Assembly (NCBI RefSeq): GCF_052076145.1 | Contig: NZ_CP197246.1 | Coordinates: forward strand, 2,976,001 to 3,040,000 | Direction of reading: 5' to 3' | DNA: 64,000 nucleotides | Origin: Kitasatospora sp052076145 | Lineage (GTDB): Bacteria > Actinomycetota > Actinomycetes > Streptomycetales > Streptomycetaceae | Part shown: positions 8,004 to 15,033 of the stretch, piece by piece | Numbering within the stretch: the first letter of the stretch is position 1 | How the letters are laid out: each line of letters starts with the position of its first letter | Position numbers and translations under genes: made by a program | Notes under the pieces: generated by a model | Told to the model about the DNA's origin: nothing | The model's input: the letters and a program-made list of their open reading frames with translations, nothing else | Databases searched by the model: none

Positions 8004-8657
8004 ATGCCTCACACTCCGGCCCCCGCTGCCGCACCGTTCACCCCCGACGACCTCCAGCAGGCCGTCCTGCTCGCCGTCGCCACCCTCCGGGAGGCGCCAC
8101 CGCAGGCGTGGACGGCAAAGGCCGGGCCGCTGGAGTGGGACTGCTGGGAGACCGTCGAGCACCTCAGCGACGACCTCTTCGCGTACGCCGTCCAACTCGG
8201 CCCGCAGACGCCACCGTTGGACCACAACGTGCCGTACGTGTGGGAGCGCCGCCGCCCCGGCGGGCCCTCGAACGCCGTCCACGCCGACCGCACCGCAGGC
8301 CCGGCCGGGCTGCTTGAGGTGCTGGAGGCGAGCGGCGCCCTGCTCGTCGCGATGACCAGGACAGCCCCGCCGCAGACCCGTGCCTACCACCCGTACGGCA
8401 ACGCCGACCCCGAGGGCTTCGCCGCCATGGGCGCCGTCGAGACCCTCGTCCACACCCACGACCTGGCCCAGGGCCTCGGCCTCGACTGGACCCCGCCCGC
8501 CGACCTCTGCACCCGCGCCCTCATCCGCCTCTTCCCCGACGCCCCGCCCGGCGCAGCCCCCTGGCCCACCCTCCTCTGGGCCACCGGCCGCACCGACCTC
8601 CCCGGCCACCCCCGCCGCACCGACTGGCGCTGGTACGGCGAACCCCGGACGGCCTGA
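8004..8657 (+). CDS. DinB/mycothiol-dependent maleylpyruvate isomerase-fold protein
   Basis: A 217-residue protein of the maleylpyruvate isomerase N-terminal (MDMPI/DinB-like four-helix) family. The metal-ligand triad expected for the fold is visible as H53 (ETVEHLSDD), E146 and H150 (AVETLVHTHDLA). Proteins of this family are mycothiol-dependent metalloenzymes or thiol-transfer enzymes in actinobacteria; the substrate cannot be told from sequence. The C-terminal MDMPI_C domain is missing. It converges on a GNAT gene, with stops 14 bases apart. Confidence 0.85.
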   Translation: MPHTPAPAAAPFTPDDLQQAVLLAVATLREAPPQAWTAKAGPLEWDCWETVEHLSDDLFAYAVQLGPQTPPLDHNVPYVWERRRPGGPSNAVHADRTAGPAGLLEVLEASGALLVAMTRTAPPQTRAYHPYGNADPEGFAAMGAVETLVHTHDLAQGLGLDWTPPADLCTRALIRLFPDAPPGAAPWPTLLWATGRTDLPGHPRRTDWRWYGEPRTA

Positions 8658-8671
8658 CGCACCGTCGGGGC

Positions 8672-9217
8672 CTAGACCTCCGGCTCCCGCTCCAGGACGC
8701 CGAACCACTGCTCGGCGCCGTACTCCTCGAACCGCTCCACCTCGGTGAAGCCCAGCTTCGCCGCAAGACGCATCGAGCGGTCGTTGGCGGTCTGCGAGCA
8801 GAGCACCACCGGCTCGCCGGGCAGCGCTCCGGCGAACCAGTCGAGCGCCGCCGCACACGCCTCGGCGGCGTACCCGAAGCCCCACGCCTCCGGCAGGAAC
8901 ATGTAGCCGAGCTCGGCCTCCCCGGCATCCGGGCGGACATGGCCCGGACGCTCCGCGTCCCGCCGGTCGAGGGTGACGATCCCGATCATCGCTCCGTCGA
9001 GAGCCACCACACTGAGGCCGGGGCGCCGCCTGGGCACCTCGGGCACCGCCCGCTCGAACTCCTCACGCGGTCGAGCGCCACCGATGTAGGTGCCCACCTC
9101 CGGCGAGGTGAACAGCTCGATGACCGCCGCACGGTCCCGGGCCTCGGGCTCACGGAGCACCAGCCGCTCGGTCCGTATCGAGGCAGGCGGCCAGGGGACA
9201 GGTCCGAGTTCAGTCAT
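8672..9217 (-). CDS. GNAT-family N-acetyltransferase (RimJ/RimL type)
   Basis: A 181-residue acetyltransferase of the GNAT_3/RimJ group, opening with the typical IRTERLVLREPEARD, with the beta-4 region AELGYMFLPEAWGFGYAAEA carrying the acetyl-CoA loop (G-x-G/A near residue 125) and the terminal SMRLAAKLGFTEVER. Relatives acetylate ribosomal or other N-termini, or small molecules. The ATG at 9217 is selected because homology starts there; the 28 upstream codons are Pro/Gly-rich and unlike the family. No clear ribosome site. Confidence 0.88.
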   Translation of the reverse strand: MTELGPVPWPPASIRTERLVLREPEARDRAAVIELFTSPEVGTYIGGARPREEFERAVPEVPRRRPGLSVVALDGAMIGIVTLDRRDAERPGHVRPDAGEAELGYMFLPEAWGFGYAAEACAAALDWFAGALPGEPVVLCSQTANDRSMRLAAKLGFTEVERFEEYGAEQWFGVLEREPEV

Positions 9218-9308
9218 GATCGGCAACCTATCGCAGTCACCGGTGGCCCCCCCGGGGGGATTCGGTTGCCGATCCTCGCGAGCGTGGGCCGGGTGGCCCA
9301 TGGCCTGG

Positions 9309-9656
9309 TCACGGCGTGGCGTCGCTCTCGGTTGCGCTCGCCCACTGCTGACTCCAGGCCGTCAGGGGACCGAGCGCCTCGATGAGGGTGTGACCGAGTT
9401 CGGTGAGTTGGTAGCCGTCGCCGTGCGGGGCGAGCAGGCGGGCGGCGCTCAACTCCGCGAGCCGAGTGCTGAGCACACTGGAGGACATCCGCTCGCATCG
9501 GCGTTGCAGTTCACGGAAGCCTGCCGGGGCCTGACTCAGCTCCCACAGGATGCGCAGGGTCCAGCGGCGCCCGAGCAGATCGAGTGCAGCCATGACGGGA
9601 CGACCCGAGTCGGATCCTCGTACCGGCATGCCCGGCCGCGGTGTTCTGGTTCCCAT
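9309..9656 (-). CDS. HxlR-family winged-helix transcriptional regulator
   Basis: A 115-residue HxlR/MarR-like regulator: MAALDLLGRRWTLRILWELS at about residues 23-42 is the diagnostic N-terminal part of the wing-helix, followed by FRELQRRCERMSSSVLSTRLAEL (recognition helix) and GYQLTELG. Several family members sense quinones or electrophiles through a cysteine; here one Cys lies before the recognition helix (RRCERM). ATG at 9656 has AAGGAG five to six bases upstream. It is divergent from the AhpD-like gene and most likely controls both through the inverted repeat at 9677-9704. Confidence 0.92.
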   Translation of the reverse strand: MGTRTPRPGMPVRGSDSGRPVMAALDLLGRRWTLRILWELSQAPAGFRELQRRCERMSSSVLSTRLAELSAARLLAPHGDGYQLTELGHTLIEALGPLTAWSQQWASATESDATP

Positions 9657-9676
9657 GCCAACTCCTTGCGCTTCGC

Positions 9677-9704
9677 TTATCGAAGCACCATACTGATTCG
9701 ATAA
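9677..9704. promoter_or_regulatory. Operator and divergent promoters between HxlR and AhpD-like genes
   Basis: A perfect inverted repeat TTATCGAA-N12-TTCGATAA occupies 9677-9704. The same bases read as two symmetrical promoters: TTATCG-N17-GATAAT rightward and TTATCG-N17-GATAAG leftward. A dimer bound here would cover both cores, consistent with autoregulation and target control by the HxlR protein. Confidence 0.65.
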
Positions 9705-9724
9705 TAGAAGCATAGGAGTGGAGC

Positions 9725-10285
9725 ATGCCACGCATCGAACCCCTCAGCCCGCCCTACCCGCCACAGATCGACCAGGCACTTCGGCGATGGATGCCACCCG
9801 GCGTCACCCACGAACCACTGGCGCTGTTCAGAGTGCTGCACCGGAACCCGGACCTGGCATCGCGCATGTTCGCCCTGGGGGCCGGGCTGTTGGGCCACGG
9901 ACTCCTTCCCGACATCGACCGCGAGATCGTCATCGCCCGGGTCACCGCACGGGCCCGCTGTTCCTACGAATGGGGCGTGCACGCCGCGGCCTACTCCCAC
10001 CAGGTCGGACTCAGCCCCGAGCAGCTCCGAGCGACCACGGAGGCCGACCCTGCGGCCCACGCGTCCTGGTCGGCCCCACACGCGGCACTGCTGCGCGCGG
10101 TCGACGAGCTTCACGACAGCGCCCAGCTCTCGCCGGCCGCCTGGAGCGACTTGTGCGATCACTACGAGGAGGCGCAACTCATTGAGTTCCTCGTCCTGGC
10201 CGGCTGGTACCGGACCATCAGCTACCTGGCCAACGGGCTCCTCCTCGACGAGGAACCCTGGGCCTCGCCGTTCCCGACCAGCTGA
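9725..10285 (+). CDS. Carboxymuconolactone decarboxylase/AhpD-like protein
   Basis: A 186-residue all-helical protein of the CMD family. The core segment runs from LPDIDREIVIARVTARARCSYEWGVHAAAYSHQVG (about residues 61-95). The family motif normally reads CxxC near the His; here the second cysteine is replaced (Cys-Ser-Tyr-Glu-Trp-Gly-Val-His), as in the single-Cys subgroup, so classic AhpD peroxidase reduction is unlikely. GGAGTGG precedes the ATG. Its divergent HxlR partner suggests induction by an electrophile, quinone or peroxide. Function is inferred at family level only. Confidence 0.85.
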   Translation: MPRIEPLSPPYPPQIDQALRRWMPPGVTHEPLALFRVLHRNPDLASRMFALGAGLLGHGLLPDIDREIVIARVTARARCSYEWGVHAAAYSHQVGLSPEQLRATTEADPAAHASWSAPHAALLRAVDELHDSAQLSPAAWSDLCDHYEEAQLIEFLVLAGWYRTISYLANGLLLDEEPWASPFPTS

Positions 10286-10344
10286 CCCCTCGCCGGGCGT
10301 CGACCGTCGGAGCAGAGCGCGCCCAGATCACGCCGGAGAACGGC

Positions 10345-10379
10345 CGAAGCCGGGCCCCGTCCTCGGAGGCCCGGCTTCG
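10345..10379. terminator. Bidirectional terminator hairpin
   Basis: CGAAGCCGGGCC (10345-10356) pairs perfectly with 10368-10379 around an 11-base loop. It lies between the convergent AhpD-like and symporter genes and can serve both. Confidence 0.85.
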
Positions 10380-10391
10380 TCGTGGCAGGGG

Positions 10392-11720
10392 TCAGGCCGC
10401 GACGGCGACCTTCTCGGCGAGCTTGGCGGGCTCGTCCGTCAGGAGGTCGCCCGTCGGGTTGTTGTAGGCGGTGAGGTCGAGGGTCTTCTCGCGGGCGGCG
10501 ACCAGGATCGGGACGACGGCCTGGCCGGCCACGTTGGTGGCGGTGCGGACCATGTCGAGGATCGGGTCGATGGCGAGGAGGAGGCCGACGCCCTCCAGCG
10601 GGAGGCCGAGGGTGGAGAGGGTGAGGGTGAGCATCACGATGGCACCGGTGAGACCGGCCGTCGCGGCGGAGCCGATCACGGAGACGAAGGCGATCAGCAG
10701 GTAGTCGCCGATGCCGAGGTGGATGCCGTAGACCTGGGCGACGAAGATCGCGGCCAGCGAGGGGTAGATCGCGGCGCAGCCGTCCATCTTGGTGGTCGCG
10801 CCGAACGGGACGGCGAACGAGGCGTACTCGCTCGGGACGCCGAGGCGCTCGGTGACGCGGCGGGTGACGGGCAGCGTGCCGACGGAGGAGCGGGAGACGA
10901 AGGCCAGCTGGATGGCGGGCCAGGCGCCGCGGAAGAAGTTCAGCGGGTTGAGGCCCCCGGCGAAGCGCAGCAGCAGCGAGTAGACGCCGAAGAGCACGAT
11001 CGCGCAGCCGACGTACACGTCGATGGTCAGGGTGGCGAAGGGCTTGAGGAGGTCCCAGCCGTACTTGGCGACGGACTTGCCGATCAGGCCGAGGGTGCCG
11101 AGCGGGGCGAGGCGGATGACCCACCAGAGGGCGGTCTGGGTGAGTTCGAGCACCGTCTCGCTGAGCCGCAGGACGGGTGCGGCCTTCTCGCCGAGCTTGA
11201 GGATCGCGGCGCCCGTGACGACCGCCAGGAAGACGATCTGCAGGACGTTCACCTCGACGAAGGAGGTGGCGATGTTGGTCGGGATGATGCCGGTGAGGAA
11301 GTCGACCCAGGAGCCCGCGTGGTCGGGGGCCTTGAGGCCGGTGGTGGCCAGGCCGGCGCCCTTGCCCGGGTCGGTGAGCAGGCCCAGGCCGAGGCCGATG
11401 GCGACGGCGATCAGCGAGGTGATCAGGAACCAGAGCAGCGTACGGACGGCCAGCCGGGCGGCGTTGGTGACGTTGCGGAGGTTGGCGACGCTGACCACGA
11501 TCGCGGTGAAGACCAGCGGCGGGACGGCCAGCTTGAGCAGCTGGACGAAGGTCTTGCCGATGGTGTCGAGCGTGGTGGTGAGCCAGGAGACGTCCTGGCT
11601 ACGGGCGAGATAGCCGAGGCCGAGACCGAGGACGAGCCCGCCGACGATCTGGGCCCAGAAGGGCGTTCGGCGGAGGGCGGCGAGAGGCGTGCGGGGTGTG
11701 GACGTGCCAGGTGTGGACAT
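10392..11720 (-). CDS. Dicarboxylate/amino acid:cation symporter (DctA/GltP family)
   Basis: A 442-residue SDF-family symporter that imports C4-dicarboxylates or acidic amino acids with H+ or Na+. Family marks are the serine-rich re-entrant loop SRSSVGTLPVT, the PFGATTKMDGCAAIYP segment (usually NMDGTA) and RTATNVAGQAVVPI (usually RTxxNVxGD). The last has Gln where the ion-coordinating Asp often lies, which may affect ion choice. The protein ends in a charged cytoplasmic tail. ATG at 11720 has GGAG ten bases upstream. Its promoter is probably at 11950-11979, giving a 220-nt leader that contains a small open frame. Confidence 0.92.
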   Translation of the reverse strand: MSTPGTSTPRTPLAALRRTPFWAQIVGGLVLGLGLGYLARSQDVSWLTTTLDTIGKTFVQLLKLAVPPLVFTAIVVSVANLRNVTNAARLAVRTLLWFLITSLIAVAIGLGLGLLTDPGKGAGLATTGLKAPDHAGSWVDFLTGIIPTNIATSFVEVNVLQIVFLAVVTGAAILKLGEKAAPVLRLSETVLELTQTALWWVIRLAPLGTLGLIGKSVAKYGWDLLKPFATLTIDVYVGCAIVLFGVYSLLLRFAGGLNPLNFFRGAWPAIQLAFVSRSSVGTLPVTRRVTERLGVPSEYASFAVPFGATTKMDGCAAIYPSLAAIFVAQVYGIHLGIGDYLLIAFVSVIGSAATAGLTGAIVMLTLTLSTLGLPLEGVGLLLAIDPILDMVRTATNVAGQAVVPILVAAREKTLDLTAYNNPTGDLLTDEPAKLAEKVAVAA

Positions 11721-11795
11721 GCGGGTGCAGCTCCGGGGAGGGGGAGAGTGACGGGGCGGGAGCGGCGGCACGGCTGGGAGGACACCCGGGGGGTG

Positions 11796-11942
11796 TCAGG
11801 CGCGACGTGCCGCCCGCATACAGCTGAAACCGCTGAAGCCCCGACAGGAGCGCGGGCTGTCCACAGCACCCGGCAGGCACGCGGCAGCGGGCATGAGCGA
11901 GCTGCTCATCCCCTGCTGCGAAGGCGTGCCTGTGGTGGTCAT
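11796..11942 (-). CDS. Possible leaderless 48-residue leader ORF upstream of the symporter
   Basis: A 48-codon frame (MTTTGTPSQQGMSSSLMPAA, then a Cys-containing Arg-rich tail) starts with ATG at 11942, one or two bases after the transcription start predicted from the -10 at 11950-11955. That is the arrangement of leaderless actinobacterial mRNAs. About three quarters of codons end in G or C. It has four cysteines and no recognised homology. It may be a regulatory leader peptide or chance. Confidence 0.3.
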   Translation of the reverse strand: MTTTGTPSQQGMSSSLMPAAACLPGAVDSPRSCRGFSGFSCMRAARRA

Positions 11943-11949
11943 GGCCGAC

Positions 11950-11979
11950 ACAGTAGCAACAAACCTTTGGGATGTTCAA
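11950..11979 (-). promoter_or_regulatory. Sigma-70-type promoter for the dicarboxylate symporter
   Basis: On the minus strand TTGAAC (11979-11974) and TACTGT (11955-11950) are separated by 18 bases, in an unusually AT-rich patch. Flanking CAAACAAG and GGTTTGTTG form an imperfect inverted repeat around the core that may be an operator. Confidence 0.55.
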
Positions 11980-12025
11980 AGTACTTGTTTGAGTTGCGAC
12001 CACGAACCACCCCGCCCGGGAGCGG

Positions 12026-13504
12026 TCAGCGCCCGAAGGCCGCCCTGGTCATCGCCTTGGAGACCGGCGCCGCCAGCCCGCCGCCGCTCACCGAGTCCCG
12101 GTTCGCCGAGCCGTCGACCACGACCACGGCGGTGGCGATCCGGTGCCCCTGCCCGTCGTCGGCGTAGGAGGTGAACCAGGCGTACGGGGTGCCGCTGTTG
12201 TCGACGCCGTTCTGCGCGGTGCCGGTCTTTCCGCCGACGGTCACCCCGTCGATCGCCGCCGAGCGGCCCGTCCCGTCGGTGACGACGGAGACCATCGCGG
12301 ACTGGAGCTCCTTCGCGGTGTGCGCGCTCATCACCCGGCCGAGCTGGGCGGGCGCGATGTCCTGCACCGTCCGGCCCGAGTGGTCGGTGAGCCGGTCGAC
12401 CATGGACGGCTTCATCAGCACGCCGTCGTCGGCGATCGCGGCGGAGACCATCGCCATCTGCAGCGGCGTCGCGGTGACCGAGAACTGGCCGATGCCGGTC
12501 AGCGCGGTCTGCGCGGCGTCCATCCCGGCGGGGTAGACGCTGGTGGCGGCCCGCACGGGGGTGTCCAGCTTCGCGAGGTTGAAGCCGAACTTCGCCGCCT
12601 GCGCGGACATCTTCGCCTCGCCGAGGTCGGCGGCCAGCTTGGCGAACACGTTGTTGCAGGAGTACCGCAGGGCCGTCCGCAGCGTCGCGTCGGTGCAGGG
12701 CGCGGACGGGTTCTCGTTGGTCAGCACCCGGCTGGTGCCGGGCAGGGTGTACGGGTCGGGGCTGACGGTGGGCTGGTCGATCCCGCTCAGCAGGCCGTTC
12801 TCGAGCGCGGCGGCGGCCGTGACGAGCTTGAAGGTCGAGCCCGGCGCATAGGTGGAGCGCAGCGCGTGGTTGAGCATCGCCAAGCCGTTGTCGGCGCTGA
12901 GCTGCCGCCAGGCGGCCTCGTCGGCGGCCGAGCTCCCGGCGATCCGCCCGGGGTCATACGACGGGGTGGAGACCAGCCCGAGGATCGCGCCCGTCGCCGG
13001 GTCGATGGCCACGGCGGCGCCCTGCTTGCCGCCGAGCGCGTCCCAGGCGGCGCGCTGCACCTTGGGGTCGATGGTGGTCACGACGTCGCCGCCGGGCGGG
13101 GTGCTGCGGGTGAGCCCGTCGGTCAGCGAGGCGAGGCGCTGGTCACGGCCGTCGAGCAGCTGGGCGTAGAGGTTCTCCAGCTGGTTGGAGCCGTACTTCT
13201 GCGAGCTGTGGCCCGTCACGGGCGCGTAGAGCGGGCCGTCGGTGTAGCTGCGTTCGTAGGCGAGCGTGCCGCCGGTCGGGGCCGAGCCGGTGACGGGCTG
13301 CCCGCCGACCAGGATGTTGCCGAGCGGCTTGGCGTAGCGGTCGATGGCGATGCGGGCATTTGCCGGGTTGGTGCTGTACGAGTCGGCCTCGGCGACGGCT
13401 ATCCAGCTGATGCGGAGCATCAGCGCGAGCACCAGCAGCAGACAGAAGAGCGAGGCTCGGCGCATCGAGCGGGTCATGCCGTAGCCGCGGTTCGGGGTGT
13501 TCAT
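12026..13504 (-). CDS. Class B penicillin-binding protein (PbpA/FtsI-like transpeptidase)
   Basis: A 492-residue peptidoglycan DD-transpeptidase anchored by one N-terminal membrane segment (about residues 16-38). After a dimerisation/pedestal domain the catalytic domain shows all three penicillin-binding motifs: S223-T-F-K226, S282-C-N284 and K426-T-G428. ATG at 13504 has AGGA four bases upstream. In streptomycetes the housekeeping pbpA sits beside rodA/ftsW; here no such gene is adjacent, so this is likely a paralogue. It is divergent from an MFS gene. Symbol withheld because several paralogues share this length. Confidence 0.92.
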   Translation of the reverse strand: MNTPNRGYGMTRSMRRASLFCLLLVLALMLRISWIAVAEADSYSTNPANARIAIDRYAKPLGNILVGGQPVTGSAPTGGTLAYERSYTDGPLYAPVTGHSSQKYGSNQLENLYAQLLDGRDQRLASLTDGLTRSTPPGGDVVTTIDPKVQRAAWDALGGKQGAAVAIDPATGAILGLVSTPSYDPGRIAGSSAADEAAWRQLSADNGLAMLNHALRSTYAPGSTFKLVTAAAALENGLLSGIDQPTVSPDPYTLPGTSRVLTNENPSAPCTDATLRTALRYSCNNVFAKLAADLGEAKMSAQAAKFGFNLAKLDTPVRAATSVYPAGMDAAQTALTGIGQFSVTATPLQMAMVSAAIADDGVLMKPSMVDRLTDHSGRTVQDIAPAQLGRVMSAHTAKELQSAMVSVVTDGTGRSAAIDGVTVGGKTGTAQNGVDNSGTPYAWFTSYADDGQGHRIATAVVVVDGSANRDSVSGGGLAAPVSKAMTRAAFGR

Positions 13505-13680
13505 CCGGTCCTGTCGGGCCCCGGGCGGCGGGCTTCCCTACCCCGCCCCGGCCTGGTCGCGGCCGTCGTCCCGGTACGGCCTGGTGAGTACGTTCCCGTT
13601 CGGGGGACGCCGGGAGGGCCGGGAGCGGTTCCCCGGCGGTCGCCGGCACGGAGGTCACTCGCAGTCACTTGCACCGCGCC

Positions 13681-13696
13681 AGTTATACGTATAACT
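13681..13696. promoter_or_regulatory. Perfect 16-bp palindrome in the divergent promoter region
   Basis: AGTTATACGTATAACT is self-complementary over all 16 bases and AT-rich in a very GC-rich context. It overlaps a possible -10 (TATAAC, 13690-13695) and lies 48 bases before the MFS start and 177 bases from the divergent penicillin-binding-protein start. It is a probable repressor operator; no regulator gene is adjacent. Confidence 0.5.
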
Positions 13697-13743
13697 TGGC
13701 ATACGATCCCACTGCCGCCCCCTGCCCTCCGGGAGACCGCCCC

Positions 13744-14976
13744 ATGGGCTACCTCGCCCTGCTCCGAGCCCCGCACGTCACCCGACTGCTCTCCGGCACC
13801 CTGCTCGGCCGCCTCCCGGCCGGCATGACCGCCCTGGTCATCGCCCTCGCGCTGCGCGAGGCCGGCACCCCGTACAGCAGGATCGGCCTGGCCACCGCCG
13901 CGTACGCGATCGCCGCCGCCGTCGGCGGGCCGGTGCTCGGGCGGATCGTCGACCGGACGGGCCAGCCCCGGGTGCTGATCGGGGCCGCCGTGGTCGCCGG
14001 GTTCGGGTACGCGCTGCTGGCGCTCGCGCCCGGCTCGGCCGTCGCCGCGCCGCTCGGCGCCGCGATCGCGGGGCTCGCGATGCCGCCGCTGGAGCCCTGC
14101 CTGCGCTCGCTCTGGCCGACCGTCGTCGAGGAGGAGCAGCTCGACACCGCGTACGCCTTCGACTCCGCCTCGCAGCAGATCCTGTACGTCGCCGGGCCGC
14201 TCGCCGTGGCCGGGATCTCGGCGGCCTTCGGCCCGTCCACAGCCCTGTGGACAGCGGCCGGGCTCGGCCTCGCCGGGGCCCTGGTGGTCGCCACCACCGC
14301 CCCCGCCCGCGCCTGGCGCGCCCCCGCGCGTGGGGCCGGATCGGGCCTGCTCGGGCCGCTGCGCTCCCCCGGTCTCGTGCTGCTGCTGATCGGCCTGGCG
14401 GGCGCCGGGTGGACGGTCGGCGCCCAGAACGTGCTCTTCATCGCCTACGCCGAGCAGCACTCCGGCAGCCTCCCCGGCGGCGCCGGCACCCTGCTCGCGC
14501 TCGCCGCCCTCGGCGGGCTGCTCGGCGCGCTCGCCTACGGCGCGGTGAAGTGGCGCAGCAGCACCGCGACCCGTACCTGGGTGCTGGCCCTCGCGATGGC
14601 CGTCAGCTACCTGCCGCTGCTGCTGCTCCCCGGCCCGTACGCGATGGCCGGGCTGGCGCTGCTCTCCGGCATCGGGCTGGCGCCGCTGCTGGCGGCGGCG
14701 TTCGTGCTGGTCGCCGAGCTGGCTCCGACGGGGACCGTGACGGAGGCGTTCGCCTGGCTGGTGACGCTGTTCGCTACGGGCAACGCGGCGGGCTACGCCG
14801 TGTCGGGGTCGCTGGTGTCGGGGTCGCTGTCGGCGGTGGCGGCGTGCTCGGTCGGCGGGATCGGGCTGGGGGCGGTGCTGCTGTTCGCTGCGCGGCGGTG
14901 GTTCCGTAGCGCGGGCGCGCCGGACATGGCGAAGGGGCGCGAGGTGCTGCGCGCTCCGGAAGGTGCAGCGGTCTAG
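13744..14976 (+). CDS. MFS transporter
   Basis: A 410-residue major facilitator with about twelve hydrophobic segments; the cytoplasmic loop GRIVDRTGQPRVL near residue 67 is the A-type MFS signature (G-x3-D-x2-G). The family resembles small-molecule exporters of actinobacteria; the substrate is unknown. ATG at 13744 has GGGAG about eight bases upstream and follows the 16-bp palindrome at 13681-13696. The last codons and stop lie within a terminator hairpin (14956-14984). Confidence 0.88.
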   Translation: MGYLALLRAPHVTRLLSGTLLGRLPAGMTALVIALALREAGTPYSRIGLATAAYAIAAAVGGPVLGRIVDRTGQPRVLIGAAVVAGFGYALLALAPGSAVAAPLGAAIAGLAMPPLEPCLRSLWPTVVEEEQLDTAYAFDSASQQILYVAGPLAVAGISAAFGPSTALWTAAGLGLAGALVVATTAPARAWRAPARGAGSGLLGPLRSPGLVLLLIGLAGAGWTVGAQNVLFIAYAEQHSGSLPGGAGTLLALAALGGLLGALAYGAVKWRSSTATRTWVLALAMAVSYLPLLLLPGPYAMAGLALLSGIGLAPLLAAAFVLVAELAPTGTVTEAFAWLVTLFATGNAAGYAVSGSLVSGSLSAVAACSVGGIGLGAVLLFAARRWFRSAGAPDMAKGREVLRAPEGAAV

Positions 14977-15022
14977 CCTTCCGGTTCGCGCCTGCAGTGA
15001 ATCAAGCAGAGCCTCGCGCCCC
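14934..15022. terminator. Nested terminator hairpins overlapping the MFS stop codon
   Basis: Inner stem CCGGAAGG (14956-14963) pairs with CCTTCCGG (14977-14984) with the TAG stop in its loop. Outer stem GGGGCGCGAGG (14934-14944) pairs with 15012-15022. It separates two convergent genes and probably ends both transcripts. Confidence 0.6.
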
Positions 15023-15033
15023 TCAAGAACCCT

